Source: an uncultured Pelagibacteraceae bacterium
GTDB lineage: Bacteria; Pseudomonadota; Alphaproteobacteria; Pelagibacterales; Pelagibacteraceae
Direction: 5' to 3'
Assembly (NCBI GenBank): GCA_902623785.1
Contig: CACNVG010000007.1
Span: 1-46,945, forward strand
DNA: 46,945 nt
Shown here: piece after piece, positions 1 to 8,206 of the stretch
Layout: every line of letters starts with the position of its first letter
How positions within the stretch are numbered: the first letter of the stretch is position 1
The notes under the pieces: generated by a model
What the model was told of the DNA's origin: nothing
Seen by the model: only the letters and a program-made list of their open reading frames with translations
The model's database searches: none
Program-made: the position numbers and the translations under genes

Positions 1-377
1 ATGAGTTAATTTTAGATGAAGATAAAAAAACTTTTAAAATTAATGGTTCTTCTTTTAATGGCAATGTGACCTCAGCTGCGTTAGTTGGAAATTGGTGGAA
101 TCATAATATTCTTCAATCAAAAATTATTGTTAGTCCTCTTTCTGGTAGTTTAAAATTCCAAGAGGTTTATTTTTTGTCAAAAGAAATACTTAAAATTGAT
201 AGCGATGAATACAATGTGAGTAAATTTAAAATTGTAATGAAGAAAAATATTAACGAAAAAAAAAAGGAAGTATTTAATGTTTGGTTAGATGAAAAATCAA
301 AGATTATCTTAAAAGTATCCTACTCTAAATTTGGAGATTGGGAATATATTGTAAAAAAAATAGAGAAATTTAATTAA
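1..377 (+). CDS. C-terminal fragment of a hypothetical protein (possibly DUF6134-like)
   Basis: The reading frame is open from the window's first bases (first full codon at 3) to TAA at 375-377, so the N-terminus lies outside. The visible 124 or so residues include GNWWNH and SPLSG, and a C-terminal YSKFGDWEY. These Trp/Gly-rich patterns resemble secreted alphaproteobacterial proteins of the DUF6134 type, but I recall this only loosely and assign no function. A GTG at 66 could be mistaken for the start, but coding-like sequence continues upstream of it (ELILDEDKKTFKINGSSFNG). The stop overlaps the convergent gene at 374 by four bases. Confidence 0.65.
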   Translation, partial: ELILDEDKKTFKINGSSFNGNVTSAALVGNWWNHNILQSKIIVSPLSGSLKFQEVYFLSKEILKIDSDEYNVSKFKIVMKKNINEKKKEVFNVWLDEKSKIILKVSYSKFGDWEYIVKKIEKFN

Positions 378-667
378 ATAAAAATTTTTAATAGTACTTG
401 GCTTACAAAATTCATTAGAACAAAAAAACCTAAAAAGAAAATCCAATACATACAAGTAACTGCGGTATTTCTTCTCCTTCTTAATGCTACAAATTCTGGA
501 TCATCTATATTTGAAATATCTTGTTTTCCTTTTACAGGATAATCGTATGACCATCTCCATAAAGAGTTTCCAAATCTTTCATCTATCTTATTGAAGTATT
601 TTATACATTCAAATGAGTAAATGAGTAAAAAATATAAAACAAGTAAAATTAATCCGCTTGTAATCAT
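374..667 (-). CDS. Small hypothetical membrane protein downstream of isocitrate lyase
   Basis: This 97-residue protein has two predicted membrane segments, at about residues 4-17 and 71-94. Between them is a polar loop rich in Trp, Asp and Arg, including ALRRRRN. I do not recognise the family. Its ATG (665-667) directly abuts the TAA of aceA (668-670), so it is probably translated from the aceA message. The compact coupling and the clear two-helix pattern support a real gene rather than a chance frame. The job is unknown. Confidence 0.55.
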   Translation of the reverse strand: MITSGLILLVLYFLLIYSFECIKYFNKIDERFGNSLWRWSYDYPVKGKQDISNIDDPEFVALRRRRNTAVTCMYWIFFLGFFVLMNFVSQVLLKIFI

Positions 668-1945
668 TTAGAACTGTTCAGATTCAGTTGATCCTTCCAT
701 TGCTGTTGTTGAACTTTTACCAGAACAAATTGTACTTGTAACTGCATCAAAATATGATGTTCCTACCTCTCTCTGGTGTTTGACACTTGTATATCCATCC
801 TTCTCTCTTGCAAATTCACGTTCTTGGATTTTTGAATAAGCTGACATACCTTCTGCTTTGTATTTTTCTGCTAGTTCAAATATTGCTATGTTTTGAGTAT
901 GAAAACCTGCTAAAGTGATAAATTGAAATTTATAACCCATTTCACTAATTTTTTTCTGGAAAGATCCAATTTCATTATCTGACAGATGTTTTTTCCAATT
1001 GAATGATGGTGAGCAGTTATAAGCTAATAATTTACCTGGATATTTTTTGTGGATAGCATCAGCAAATTTTTTTGCTTCCTCTAAATTTGGTGTTGCAGTT
1101 TCACACCATATAAGATCTGAATATGGTGCATACGCAAGACCTCTTGAAATTGCTTGATCAATTCCAGATTTAACATAATAAAACCCTTCTGGAGATCTCT
1201 CACCTGTCAGGAAAGGCTTATCATTTTCATCATGATCGTTTGTAATTAGTTTTGCTGCGTTTGCATCAGTTCTAGCAAGAATAATCAATGGAACATCAGC
1301 TATGTCAGCAGCTAATCTTGCAGCTTTCAAATTCTTTACAGCTTGGCTTGTTGGTATTAAAACTTTACCACCCATATGGCCACATTTTTTTTCACTTGCT
1401 AATTGATCTTCAAAGTGAACTCCGGCTGCTCCAGCCTTTATAAATTTCTTAGTCAATTCAAAAACATTTAATGGTCCTCCAAAACCAGCTTCGCCATCAG
1501 CAATTATTGGAAGCATGTAATCTATTCTTTTTTCTCTCTTTTGATCGCCATCTTTAATTTCCATATGCTGAATTTGGTCAGCTCTTAACAAAGCATTATT
1601 CATTGCCTCAACTAGTTTTGGCGCACTGTCATATGGATAAAGGGATTGATCAGGATACATTTCACCGGCGCTGTTAGCGTCAGCTGCAACTTGCCATCCA
1701 CTCAAATAGATTGCCTTTAATCCGGCTTTTGCATGCTGTACTGCGTGATTGCCCGATAGAGAGCCAAGTGTATTTACGTAAGGCTCAGTGTTTAATAAAT
1801 TCCATAATTTTATAGATTGTTGCTTGCAAATTGAATATTCAATTTTTATTGAACCTCTAAGTCTTTCTACATCTTCTTGATTGTAATCTCTTTTAATACC
1901 TGCAAATCTTTTTAAATCGTACGAAACTTTTTTTTCTGCACCCAT
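668..1945 (-). CDS. aceA: Isocitrate lyase
   Basis: Isocitrate lyase splits isocitrate into glyoxylate and succinate, the first step of the glyoxylate shunt, in the cytoplasm. The 425-residue protein has the signature KKCGHMGG at residues 186-193, with the catalytic Cys at 188. Other conserved stretches are SGWQVAAD near 82 and GEAGFGG near 151. The length fits bacterial enzymes (about 430). The ATG at 1943-1945 follows an AGGTAG about four bases upstream. Malate synthase is not in the window. The divergent ScfR/RamB-type regulator at 2250 is the expected controller, since relatives of that family regulate the glyoxylate shunt and short-chain acyl-CoA genes. A small membrane protein follows with no gap. 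Confidence 0.97.
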   Translation of the reverse strand: MGAEKKVSYDLKRFAGIKRDYNQEDVERLRGSIKIEYSICKQQSIKLWNLLNTEPYVNTLGSLSGNHAVQHAKAGLKAIYLSGWQVAADANSAGEMYPDQSLYPYDSAPKLVEAMNNALLRADQIQHMEIKDGDQKREKRIDYMLPIIADGEAGFGGPLNVFELTKKFIKAGAAGVHFEDQLASEKKCGHMGGKVLIPTSQAVKNLKAARLAADIADVPLIILARTDANAAKLITNDHDENDKPFLTGERSPEGFYYVKSGIDQAISRGLAYAPYSDLIWCETATPNLEEAKKFADAIHKKYPGKLLAYNCSPSFNWKKHLSDNEIGSFQKKISEMGYKFQFITLAGFHTQNIAIFELAEKYKAEGMSAYSKIQEREFAREKDGYTSVKHQREVGTSYFDAVTSTICSGKSSTTAMEGSTESEQF

Positions 1946-1988
1946 TTACTACCTACTTTTGATTGATTGAATTGAAGCTTAACGCGGA

Positions 1989-2147
1989 TTAATCGTTTTC
2001 ACTATATTCGTTAGTGAACTCGTTCATTCCACTTGAACCCCAATCGCAATGATCATCTCTCAAATAAATACCAGAACTTTGGTTGTTCGTGTTATCAGCC
2101 AATATTTCTTGGCTTTTTTGCTGATTTTTTTTGTTTTTGTTGTCCAT
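1989..2147 (-). CDS. Possible 52-residue hypothetical protein upstream of aceA
   Basis: An ATG at 2145-2147 opens 52 codons ending in TAA at 1989-1991, 43 bases before the aceA start. The peptide is Asn/Gln/Asp-rich, with a C-terminal part reading DDHCDWGSSGMNEF. That DW..G...F ending is faintly like SDHAF4/DUF1674 proteins, but the match is too weak to call. No ribosome binding site is visible. A possible -10 (TATAAT on the minus strand at 2157-2152) lies so close that the message would be almost leaderless. It could instead be part of a roughly 200-base aceA leader. An in-frame extension to 2183 would run through the operator region and is unlikely. Confidence 0.35.
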   Translation of the reverse strand: MDNKNKKNQQKSQEILADNTNNQSSGIYLRDDHCDWGSSGMNEFTNEYSEND

Positions 2148-2151
2148 AAAT

Positions 2152-2250
2152 ATTATATAATTTACTAAATTTACAAAATCCACAAAAAAGCGCTTTTTAC
2201 TTGTAAACTAAATAAATTTATTGTAAATTTAAATTTACAAAATTTACAAA
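2152..2250. promoter_or_regulatory. Divergent aceA/regulator control region with repeated TTTACAAA sites
   Basis: The 304-base gap between aceA and the regulator holds the small ORF and this control region. TTTACAAA occurs at 2170-2177, 2234-2241 and 2243-2250. TTTAC-TT-GTAAA forms an inverted repeat at 2196-2207. A perfect 20-base palindrome, TTGTAAATTTAAATTTACAA, lies at 2221-2240. The last site runs into the A of the regulator's ATG at 2250. A TATAAT on the minus strand (2157-2152) is a candidate -10 for aceA, with the 2170-2177 site over its -35 area. RamB/ScfR-type regulators are known to bind TTTGCAAA-like sequences, so these are probably sites for the adjacent regulator, including autoregulation. 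That assignment is inference. Confidence 0.6.
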
Positions 2251-3944
2251 TGTCAGAAAATACAGACATAATTATAGGCAGAAAAATAAGGGAATTTAGA
2301 AGAAAGCTTGGCTTACAAGCAAAAAAACTATCAGAATTGCTGTCTATATCTCCAACATATTTGAATTTAATTGAAAGTGGAAAAAGAAGAATTGATGGCG
2401 AACTTTTATTAAAAGTTTGCAACGAATTGAGAATCGAGATGTCAGATCTAATTGATGATAAATTAGTTGATTTAGATAATTCTAAGAAAGCTATAATTAA
2501 AAATTCAAATGTAGGTGATCTTAAAAAAACAAACTTAAAAATTGGACCAAAAATAAAGGCATTTAGAAGACAGCTAGGGATTCAAGCAAATAAACTTTCT
2601 GAGCAAATTGGAATTTCGGCTAGTTATCTAAATTTAATTGAAAGTGGAAAAAGAAACGTTGACAGCAATTTGATTATTAAAATATGTAGTGAGCTTCGTA
2701 TTAATGTTTCAGATTTAACTAGTAAATCAGATCTGAATTTAGAAAATGACATATCAGAATTGCTCAGTGATGAAATTTTTGAAGATCTAGATATTCTTGG
2801 TCCAGAGGTTAAGGACTTGGTGGCATCAAATCCAAAAATAGCTAAAGCTTTAATCAAACTTGGCGATAACTTTAAACAAAAAGATCATGATATTGTTAAT
2901 AAAGTAGAAAATATTTCTGGAAAGATTATTGATAGTAGAAGAGCAGCATTTCCAGGTGAGGTAATTGCTGATTTTTTACAAGAAAATAAAAATTATTTTC
3001 CTAAGTTAGAAGAATTTGCGAATGATATATTTCAAGAAGTAAAACAGAACAATAGAACTAGATATATTGCTTTATGCGAATTTTTAAAAAGGAAATATAA
3101 TGTTCAAGTAAAAGATGTTATTCCTGAAGAGGGAAAGCCTTTCTCTAAAATATATAAAGAAAAAGAAAAAGTACTTTTATTATCTGATTACATTTCATTA
3201 GAAACGAAGAAATTATATGCTGCGGCACAAATAGCTCATATTGGAGCAAAAGACCAAATTAATTTTTATTTATCAAATTTTAAATTTCCTTCAAATGAAG
3301 CAAAGGAGTTATCAAGAATTGCTTTATTGAATTATTGTGGTGCAGCAATACTTATGCCATACGAATTGTTTCACAAGGAATGTAAAAATTTAAAATATGA
3401 TCTTGAATTATTACAGAATACTTTTGCTACTTCCTTCGAACAAGTCGCTCACCGAGTAACTTGTTTACAAGATCCGAAATTACCTGGAATACCTTTTCAT
3501 TTTCTACGAGTGGATGTTGCTGGTAATATTTCAAAAAGATTATCGCTATCCGGAATTGAAATACCAAGGTATGGTGGTGCCTGCCCAAGATGGAATGTCT
3601 ATTCAGCATTTTCAAGACCTGGGGTAATTCAAGCTGCAGTTAGCAAGATGTCCAATGGAGAAAAATATGTTTGTATAGCGAGGACAGTTGAAAAAGGTGT
3701 GGGTAGATATGGACAAAAAAAAAGTATGTTATCTATAGGACTTGGTTGTGAAGCTAAATATGCTAAGGATTTTATTTATACTGAAAATTTGGATTTGAAT
3801 GACAAAAAATCTGAGCTGCCAATTGGTGTATCTTGCAGAACTTGTGATAGACTTGATTGTTCACAAAGAGCTTTTCCTCCTCTTCATAAAAAATTTGACG
3901 TTGATGTAAATGCAAGGGGTGTGTCTGTTTACGTAAGTGATTGA
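2250..3944 (+). CDS. ScfR/RamB-type transcriptional regulator with two tandem HTH domains
   Basis: The 564-residue protein begins with two Xre-type helix-turn-helix domains, at about residues 11-68 and 100-157. Both contain the recognition-helix block YLNLIESGKR. Residues 220-420 resemble the IrrE/M78-like domain; the usual HExxH is degenerate (AHIGA). The C-terminal part is the ScfR/DUF2083 domain with Cys-rich blocks GGACPRW and CRTCDRLDC. Such regulators control acetate, propionate and glyoxylate metabolism, often sensing acyl-CoA, which fits the divergent aceA. Family members usually have one HTH and about 470 residues; the extra 90 residues here are the second HTH. The start is ATG at 2250 with no Shine-Dalgarno, inside a putative operator half-site. 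The 3' end overlaps the convergent gene by 16 bases. Confidence 0.88.
   Translation: MSENTDIIIGRKIREFRRKLGLQAKKLSELLSISPTYLNLIESGKRRIDGELLLKVCNELRIEMSDLIDDKLVDLDNSKKAIIKNSNVGDLKKTNLKIGPKIKAFRRQLGIQANKLSEQIGISASYLNLIESGKRNVDSNLIIKICSELRINVSDLTSKSDLNLENDISELLSDEIFEDLDILGPEVKDLVASNPKIAKALIKLGDNFKQKDHDIVNKVENISGKIIDSRRAAFPGEVIADFLQENKNYFPKLEEFANDIFQEVKQNNRTRYIALCEFLKRKYNVQVKDVIPEEGKPFSKIYKEKEKVLLLSDYISLETKKLYAAAQIAHIGAKDQINFYLSNFKFPSNEAKELSRIALLNYCGAAILMPYELFHKECKNLKYDLELLQNTFATSFEQVAHRVTCLQDPKLPGIPFHFLRVDVAGNISKRLSLSGIEIPRYGGACPRWNVYSAFSRPGVIQAAVSKMSNGEKYVCIARTVEKGVGRYGQKKSMLSIGLGCEAKYAKDFIYTENLDLNDKKSELPIGVSCRTCDRLDCSQRAFPPLHKKFDVDVNARGVSVYVSD
2364..2655 (+). repeat. 25-base direct repeat within the duplicated HTH region
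   Basis: Bases 2364-2388 and 2631-2655 are identical over 25 positions (AATTTAATTGAAAGTGGAAA and the following AAGAA). They encode the NLIESGKR part of each HTH and are 267 bases (89 codons) apart. Identity at the DNA level, including third positions, points to an internal duplication that is recent or kept alike by gene conversion. The flanking HTH sequence has diverged more. Confidence 0.8.
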
Positions 3945-5083
3945 TTTACATTCTTGCTTCGCTCACGATATAAAAGTTGTGTAAGTGAGTCCACCATTTT
4001 ATCCGATGCCTTAAATATTTCATTTGACTGATATTCATCTGAAAAATATTTTTCACGATTGCATTTATCCTCAATAATTATTTTTCCCTCCGGTGAATTA
4101 TCCTTAATATAAATCAGTATGAGCCATTCGTCATCATTAGACTCGTCCCACTTTATAAATATCTCACCTGTTTCAAACCTTCTATCAATACATCTGAATA
4201 TAGACATGTCCCTTGTAAGGTGTCTTTTGTTTAATTGAAAAACTAAACTTGAGGCGCTTCTATAAAAACTCTCCAACGATGTTTCTACAAGTTGTCTCGC
4301 AGCAATATAATTTTTTTCCTTTTTTAATAAAGTTTCTCTGTCATCTTCATCTAGAGTTTTTATTCCTAGTGCTTCTAATCGTTCACGAATTTTTTGATCT
4401 CTGATTAACCTATATTTTTCTTTTAACTTATCTATTCTCTCTTGGATTTCGCTATAATCTTCTCTTTTTTCTTTTAATGAAATTCGCTCTAGTGTCTCTA
4501 GCTCTTTTACCTCTCTTATTCTGAATTTTTCAATTTGTTTTTCTATCTTAATTTCTTCAAGAAACTTCCTTTGAACTTCTGCTTGTTCTTCTCTTAAAAG
4601 TGCCTGCTCTTGTCTTAAAAATTTCTTAAGATCTCTTGCTCTCTCTATTTGCAACTGTTTTTCCTCTTTTAGCTCCGTTTTTTTAAGCTCAACTTGTCTA
4701 TTTAATAGCTCTATTTTAGCTTTTTCCTCGGCCCTTTTTTGCTGTCTTTCCTTCTCAACCTCTCGTATTCTAAACTTCTGCTTTTCTTCAATAATTAACT
4801 TCTTCGTATCAATAATTTTCTTTTCAATTAAATCAAAAAAACCCTGAATTTTCTTTTCAGGATTAAGGTTAATTTTGAAACGTAGTTTGCTTTTTATACT
4901 TTCTTGTAAAAAAATGAATTTTGCTAAAAAACCTGTCTGTTTTTGAAACCTTTTTTTTTTAACCTTTTTTATTTTTTTTTTACTCTTTTTTCTTATTTTG
5001 GCTCGCTTAAAACTTCTTTTGGCTTTTTTCTTTGATTTTTTTTTCTTTATGATCTTTTTTTTTCTTTTTTTATTTTTTTTCAT
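3929..5083 (-). CDS. Hypothetical Lys-rich coiled-coil protein
   Basis: I do not recognise this 384-residue protein. About 33 of the first 50 residues are Lys or Arg, like a histone H1-type or other nucleic-acid-binding tail. Residues 95-250 are a highly charged Glu/Lys/Arg/Gln helix, probably a long coiled coil; the heptamer KFRIREV occurs twice, at 103-109 and 186-192. The last 120 residues look globular, with WDESNDDEWLILIYIKD near 312-328. There is no signal peptide. The gene lies 26 bases downstream of cfa on the same strand, and its 3' end overlaps the convergent regulator. A role in binding nucleic acid, ribosomes or an anionic surface is inferred from charge alone. Confidence 0.75.
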   Translation of the reverse strand: MKKNKKRKKKIIKKKKSKKKAKRSFKRAKIRKKSKKKIKKVKKKRFQKQTGFLAKFIFLQESIKSKLRFKINLNPEKKIQGFFDLIEKKIIDTKKLIIEEKQKFRIREVEKERQQKRAEEKAKIELLNRQVELKKTELKEEKQLQIERARDLKKFLRQEQALLREEQAEVQRKFLEEIKIEKQIEKFRIREVKELETLERISLKEKREDYSEIQERIDKLKEKYRLIRDQKIRERLEALGIKTLDEDDRETLLKKEKNYIAARQLVETSLESFYRSASSLVFQLNKRHLTRDMSIFRCIDRRFETGEIFIKWDESNDDEWLILIYIKDNSPEGKIIIEDKCNREKYFSDEYQSNEIFKASDKMVDSLTQLLYRERSKNVNQSLT

Positions 5084-5109
5084 CAGGAGATTTCAAAATT
5101 ATCAGTAAT

Positions 5110-6300
5110 TTATTGATAAATATAGTCTCTTGTAGGTGGTATTGTGGTTTTATTCTTGCTCAATTGTAATTGAAATACAACCTGATCTCCCCATTTAAAA
5201 GCCATCTCACAACCAGCTAAATAAAATTCCCACATTCTTAAAAATCTTTCATCAAACATTTCTAATACTTTATCTTTTTTATTAAGAAATCTTTCTCTCC
5301 AATTTCTTAAAGTATGTGCGTAATGCAATCTTAAAACCTCTAAATCATTTAGAATTAAGTTTGAGTCCTCTATCGGTCTTGCAATTTCACTTAAGCTAGG
5401 TGTGTAACCACCTGGAAAAATGTATTTAGAAATCCAAGGTTGTGGGTCTCTAGGCCTATCAATCGAACCAATAGTATGGATTAATGCAGCTCCATTTTCA
5501 TTTAAAAGATCGTGAACACATTTAAAGTATTTTCTATAAAATTTTTTTCCAACATGTTCAAACATACCAACACTTACAATTCTATCAAATTTTGATTTTA
5601 ATTCTCTGTAATCAATTAGTTTAAACTCTACTTGGTTTTCAAGATTCATTTCCTTTGCTTTTTGTCTGCTATACTTGAGTTGGTTTTCTGATAAAGTTAT
5701 ACCAAGGACTCTGGCTTTTGTTTTTTTTGCAATTTCAATTGCCATTCCGCCCCATCCTGAGCCAATATCAAGAACAGTTTGATTATCCTTAATATCTAAT
5801 TTTTTAATTATGTGATCAATTTTATTATTTTGAGCAGCTTCCAAGGTGTCGTTATCATTTTTGAAATAAGCACAAGAATATTGTCTTTTTCCATCAAGGA
5901 ATAAATCATATAGTTTTTCGGATATGTCATAATGATGAGCTACATTTTTTTTTGATTGTTTTGCGAAATTAAAATTAGTCAAATATTTATATGTGCCTAA
6001 TATTTTATTTATCATCTTGCTCAAATTATTTGGATTTCTTTTTCCAAGATTTTTGAAAGCTACTTCTAAAAATTCTGTGATAGTACCATTGTGTATCTTA
6101 ATTTTACCATCCATATAACCTTCTCCTAAGTATAATTCAGGAAGTAGCAAAAGTTTGTAATGCATAGATGAGTCTAGTAGTTCCAAGATAATAGGATTTT
6201 TTTTCTTGGGATTTCCAATTAAATATTCTCTTTTATTTGCATCAATTAATCTAAATCCATCTTCTTTGAATAGATCATTTAAAAAATTAACTAGTTTCAT
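5110..6300 (-). CDS. cfa: Cyclopropane-fatty-acyl-phospholipid synthase
   Basis: The 396-residue enzyme would transfer a methylene group from S-adenosylmethionine to double bonds of membrane phospholipid acyl chains. The family blocks are present: HHYDISEKLYDLFLD near 122-136, SCAYF at 142-146, the SAM-binding LDIGSGWGG at 177-185 and GITLSENQ at 200-207. The C-terminal part has the family's WEFYLAGCE-type ending. Length is close to the usual 380-400. Its ATG is one base from the stop of the DapA-like gene, so the two are probably cotranscribed. Related SAM-dependent fatty-acid methyltransferases share the fold, so the exact lipid product is less certain than the family. Confidence 0.92.
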   Translation of the reverse strand: MKLVNFLNDLFKEDGFRLIDANKREYLIGNPKKKNPIILELLDSSMHYKLLLLPELYLGEGYMDGKIKIHNGTITEFLEVAFKNLGKRNPNNLSKMINKILGTYKYLTNFNFAKQSKKNVAHHYDISEKLYDLFLDGKRQYSCAYFKNDNDTLEAAQNNKIDHIIKKLDIKDNQTVLDIGSGWGGMAIEIAKKTKARVLGITLSENQLKYSRQKAKEMNLENQVEFKLIDYRELKSKFDRIVSVGMFEHVGKKFYRKYFKCVHDLLNENGAALIHTIGSIDRPRDPQPWISKYIFPGGYTPSLSEIARPIEDSNLILNDLEVLRLHYAHTLRNWRERFLNKKDKVLEMFDERFLRMWEFYLAGCEMAFKWGDQVVFQLQLSKNKTTIPPTRDYIYQ

Positions 6301-6301
6301 T

Positions 6302-7189
6302 TTATGCAGCTTTAAAATCTTTTCCTAAAAAGTCTAAATCTTTAAGTCTATCTATAAGTGTTTTCTCATCCTGTTTACTAAGTAGGGAACATGTAGGCAA
6401 TATATTTAAAAACTGCTTATCAGTTAAACTAAGAAATGAATGTAAGCCTGATATTAAATTAAACTGATCAAAAGCTTTTCTAACTTCACACAGTTTATCA
6501 TTTACAGTTTGATCTTTATTTTGTTCAAAGTCATCAAAAACTTTTCTTGCAAGTTTGGCGGTAACATTACATGTGGCTGTTATTATTCCAGAACAATCTT
6601 TTTTTAACCCATTTAGCAGTTTCAATTCTGATCCAGGTAAAATAGAAAAATTTTTGATATTAAGGTTTCCAATGAGATTGTATGAGCTGTCTTTTACACC
6701 GATTATATTTTTAGGAAATCTAGCTGCTAAGTTTTCAACACACTCAACAGAGAATTTATATCCACAAAGTTTTTCAAAGTTATAAAGAATTATTTTCGCA
6801 TCAGGAACAGATTTAATTAATTTTGTATAGTATTCTATTACCTCTTTATCTCCATAATTATAGTAGGCTGGAGGCATAATCAAAAATTTATTAAGACCTA
6901 TATTTAAAGATAATTTTAAAAAATTTATATTTTCTACTAGTGAATTTAGTCCAGTTCCAATAATTAACTTGTCTTTAATTTTGTCATTTTTTGAGACAAA
7001 ATTAATCATCTCAATTTTTTCATTAAGTGGTATTAACTGTGATTGACCAGTGCTTCCAAATAAAACAACTCCATGACAACCATCCTTTATAATATTTTCG
7101 CAGTGTTTTACTGTTTTGTTTACGTCTAATGATAAATCATTTTTTAATATAGAGACAGCCGCCGCATAAATGCCTTTTATTTCTCCCAT
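6302..7189 (-). CDS. Dihydrodipicolinate synthase/N-acetylneuraminate lyase family protein
   Basis: This 295-residue class I aldolase-like protein belongs to the DapA/NanA superfamily, which condenses or cleaves pyruvate-type ketoacids through a lysine Schiff base. The Schiff-base Lys is at 166 (IIGVKDSS) and the catalytic Tyr at 136 (ILYNFE). The substrate-binding motif reads GSTGQ at 45-49 instead of the GTTGE typical of true DapA, and MPPAYY is at 105-110. The change in the GTTGE loop and the location beside cfa rather than lysine genes suggest it is not the lysine-pathway DapA. The substrate cannot be told from sequence. It is the first gene of a short minus-strand run with cfa. Confidence 0.85.
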   Translation of the reverse strand: MGEIKGIYAAAVSILKNDLSLDVNKTVKHCENIIKDGCHGVVLFGSTGQSQLIPLNEKIEMINFVSKNDKIKDKLIIGTGLNSLVENINFLKLSLNIGLNKFLIMPPAYYNYGDKEVIEYYTKLIKSVPDAKIILYNFEKLCGYKFSVECVENLAARFPKNIIGVKDSSYNLIGNLNIKNFSILPGSELKLLNGLKKDCSGIITATCNVTAKLARKVFDDFEQNKDQTVNDKLCEVRKAFDQFNLISGLHSFLSLTDKQFLNILPTCSLLSKQDEKTLIDRLKDLDFLGKDFKAA

Positions 7190-7237
7190 AATTAAACTTA
7201 ACTAATATTTTTTTTTTAGTAAAGATACAAAGAATCT

Positions 7238-8206
7238 ATGAAAATACTTATTATTCAAAATCGGATGGGAATTGGGGACATGATTATGTTTCTACCTTTC
7301 GTTAAAGCAATCTCGAATTATTACGGAGAAAAAATTTCTCTAATGGTTAAAAAAAACACTAAAGCTTCAGAATATTTAAATGAAGAAAAATATATTGAAG
7401 AAATTATTTATCTTGAAAGAAGTGAAGTTGAAAATAGACATTCTGGTGTAAAAGGATTCTTTAATCTTATCAAAGATATAAAAGATAAAAAATTTGATAA
7501 AGTTTTTATTTTTAATTCTTCACTCAGATTTTATATGGCTGCTAAAATAGGTGGGATTAAAGATATAAATTGTTACAAACTCCTTAAAAAAAAAAATCAG
7601 CATATTATAGAGACTGCTAAAAAATTTATAAGAGATACTTTAAAAGTTGATGTCAAAGAAAACCCTACTATAAATCCTAAGCCAGACACTGTAGCACAAG
7701 CAAAGAAAAATTACTCAATTAATAATGATGAAATTAATATTGTTCTTGGAACAGGTGGGTCAGGTGAAACAAAAAGAATTCCTTCGAAAATATTTATAGA
7801 AGTGATGAAAAAAACACAAAAAAAAGGGAAATGTAAATTTTTTATTGCGACAGGGAATGCAAAGGAGGAAATTGAAATTTTGGATCAAATTACAAAATCA
7901 GATTTAAAAGAATTTTGCATACCATTAAATAATTTAAATATTAGCAAAATAATTCCTATTATTAAAAATTGTGATGTTTCGATATGTAATGACTCCAGTT
8001 TCAGCCATTTATCTGCTGCTTTAAATATTCCGACAATTGTGCTTATGGCTGATACACCTTTAGTATATGGAAGTTACAGTTCTTTAATGCACCCTATACT
8101 TCCTGAAGGAGAGAACACAGTTAGCCATGATACTTTGGGGAAAGATAAAATAAGCCCAGCGGAGATTCAAAAAAAACTAGACGAAATTTTGTCAAATATT
8201 TCTTAG
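7238..8206 (+). CDS. Glycosyltransferase family 9 (heptosyltransferase-like) protein
   Basis: The 322-residue protein has the GT9 layout: an N-terminal NRMGIGDMIMFLPFVKAI block (residues 7-24) matching the GDxxxxxP start of heptosyltransferases, GTGGSGETKRIP in the middle, and a C-terminal donor-binding stretch NDSSFSHLSAALNIPTIVL. Such enzymes add heptose or another ADP- or NDP-sugar to lipopolysaccharide core at the inner face of the inner membrane. No other LPS-core gene is adjacent, so the acceptor is unknown. The gene is divergent from the DapA-like gene and its last 15 bases overlap the convergent J-domain gene. Confidence 0.85.
   Translation: MKILIIQNRMGIGDMIMFLPFVKAISNYYGEKISLMVKKNTKASEYLNEEKYIEEIIYLERSEVENRHSGVKGFFNLIKDIKDKKFDKVFIFNSSLRFYMAAKIGGIKDINCYKLLKKKNQHIIETAKKFIRDTLKVDVKENPTINPKPDTVAQAKKNYSINNDEINIVLGTGGSGETKRIPSKIFIEVMKKTQKKGKCKFFIATGNAKEEIEILDQITKSDLKEFCIPLNNLNISKIIPIIKNCDVSICNDSSFSHLSAALNIPTIVLMADTPLVYGSYSSLMHPILPEGENTVSHDTLGKDKISPAEIQKKLDEILSNIS

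Noticed and set aside
2171..2422. Minus-strand frame across the regulator start and operator region
   Set aside because: Runs antisense through the first HTH domain; the plus-strand domain is clear.
3929..5083. Reading the Lys-rich protein as a low-complexity chance frame
   Set aside because: The C-terminal 120 residues look like a folded domain and the frame covers the whole gap between two certain genes, so it was kept as a gene.
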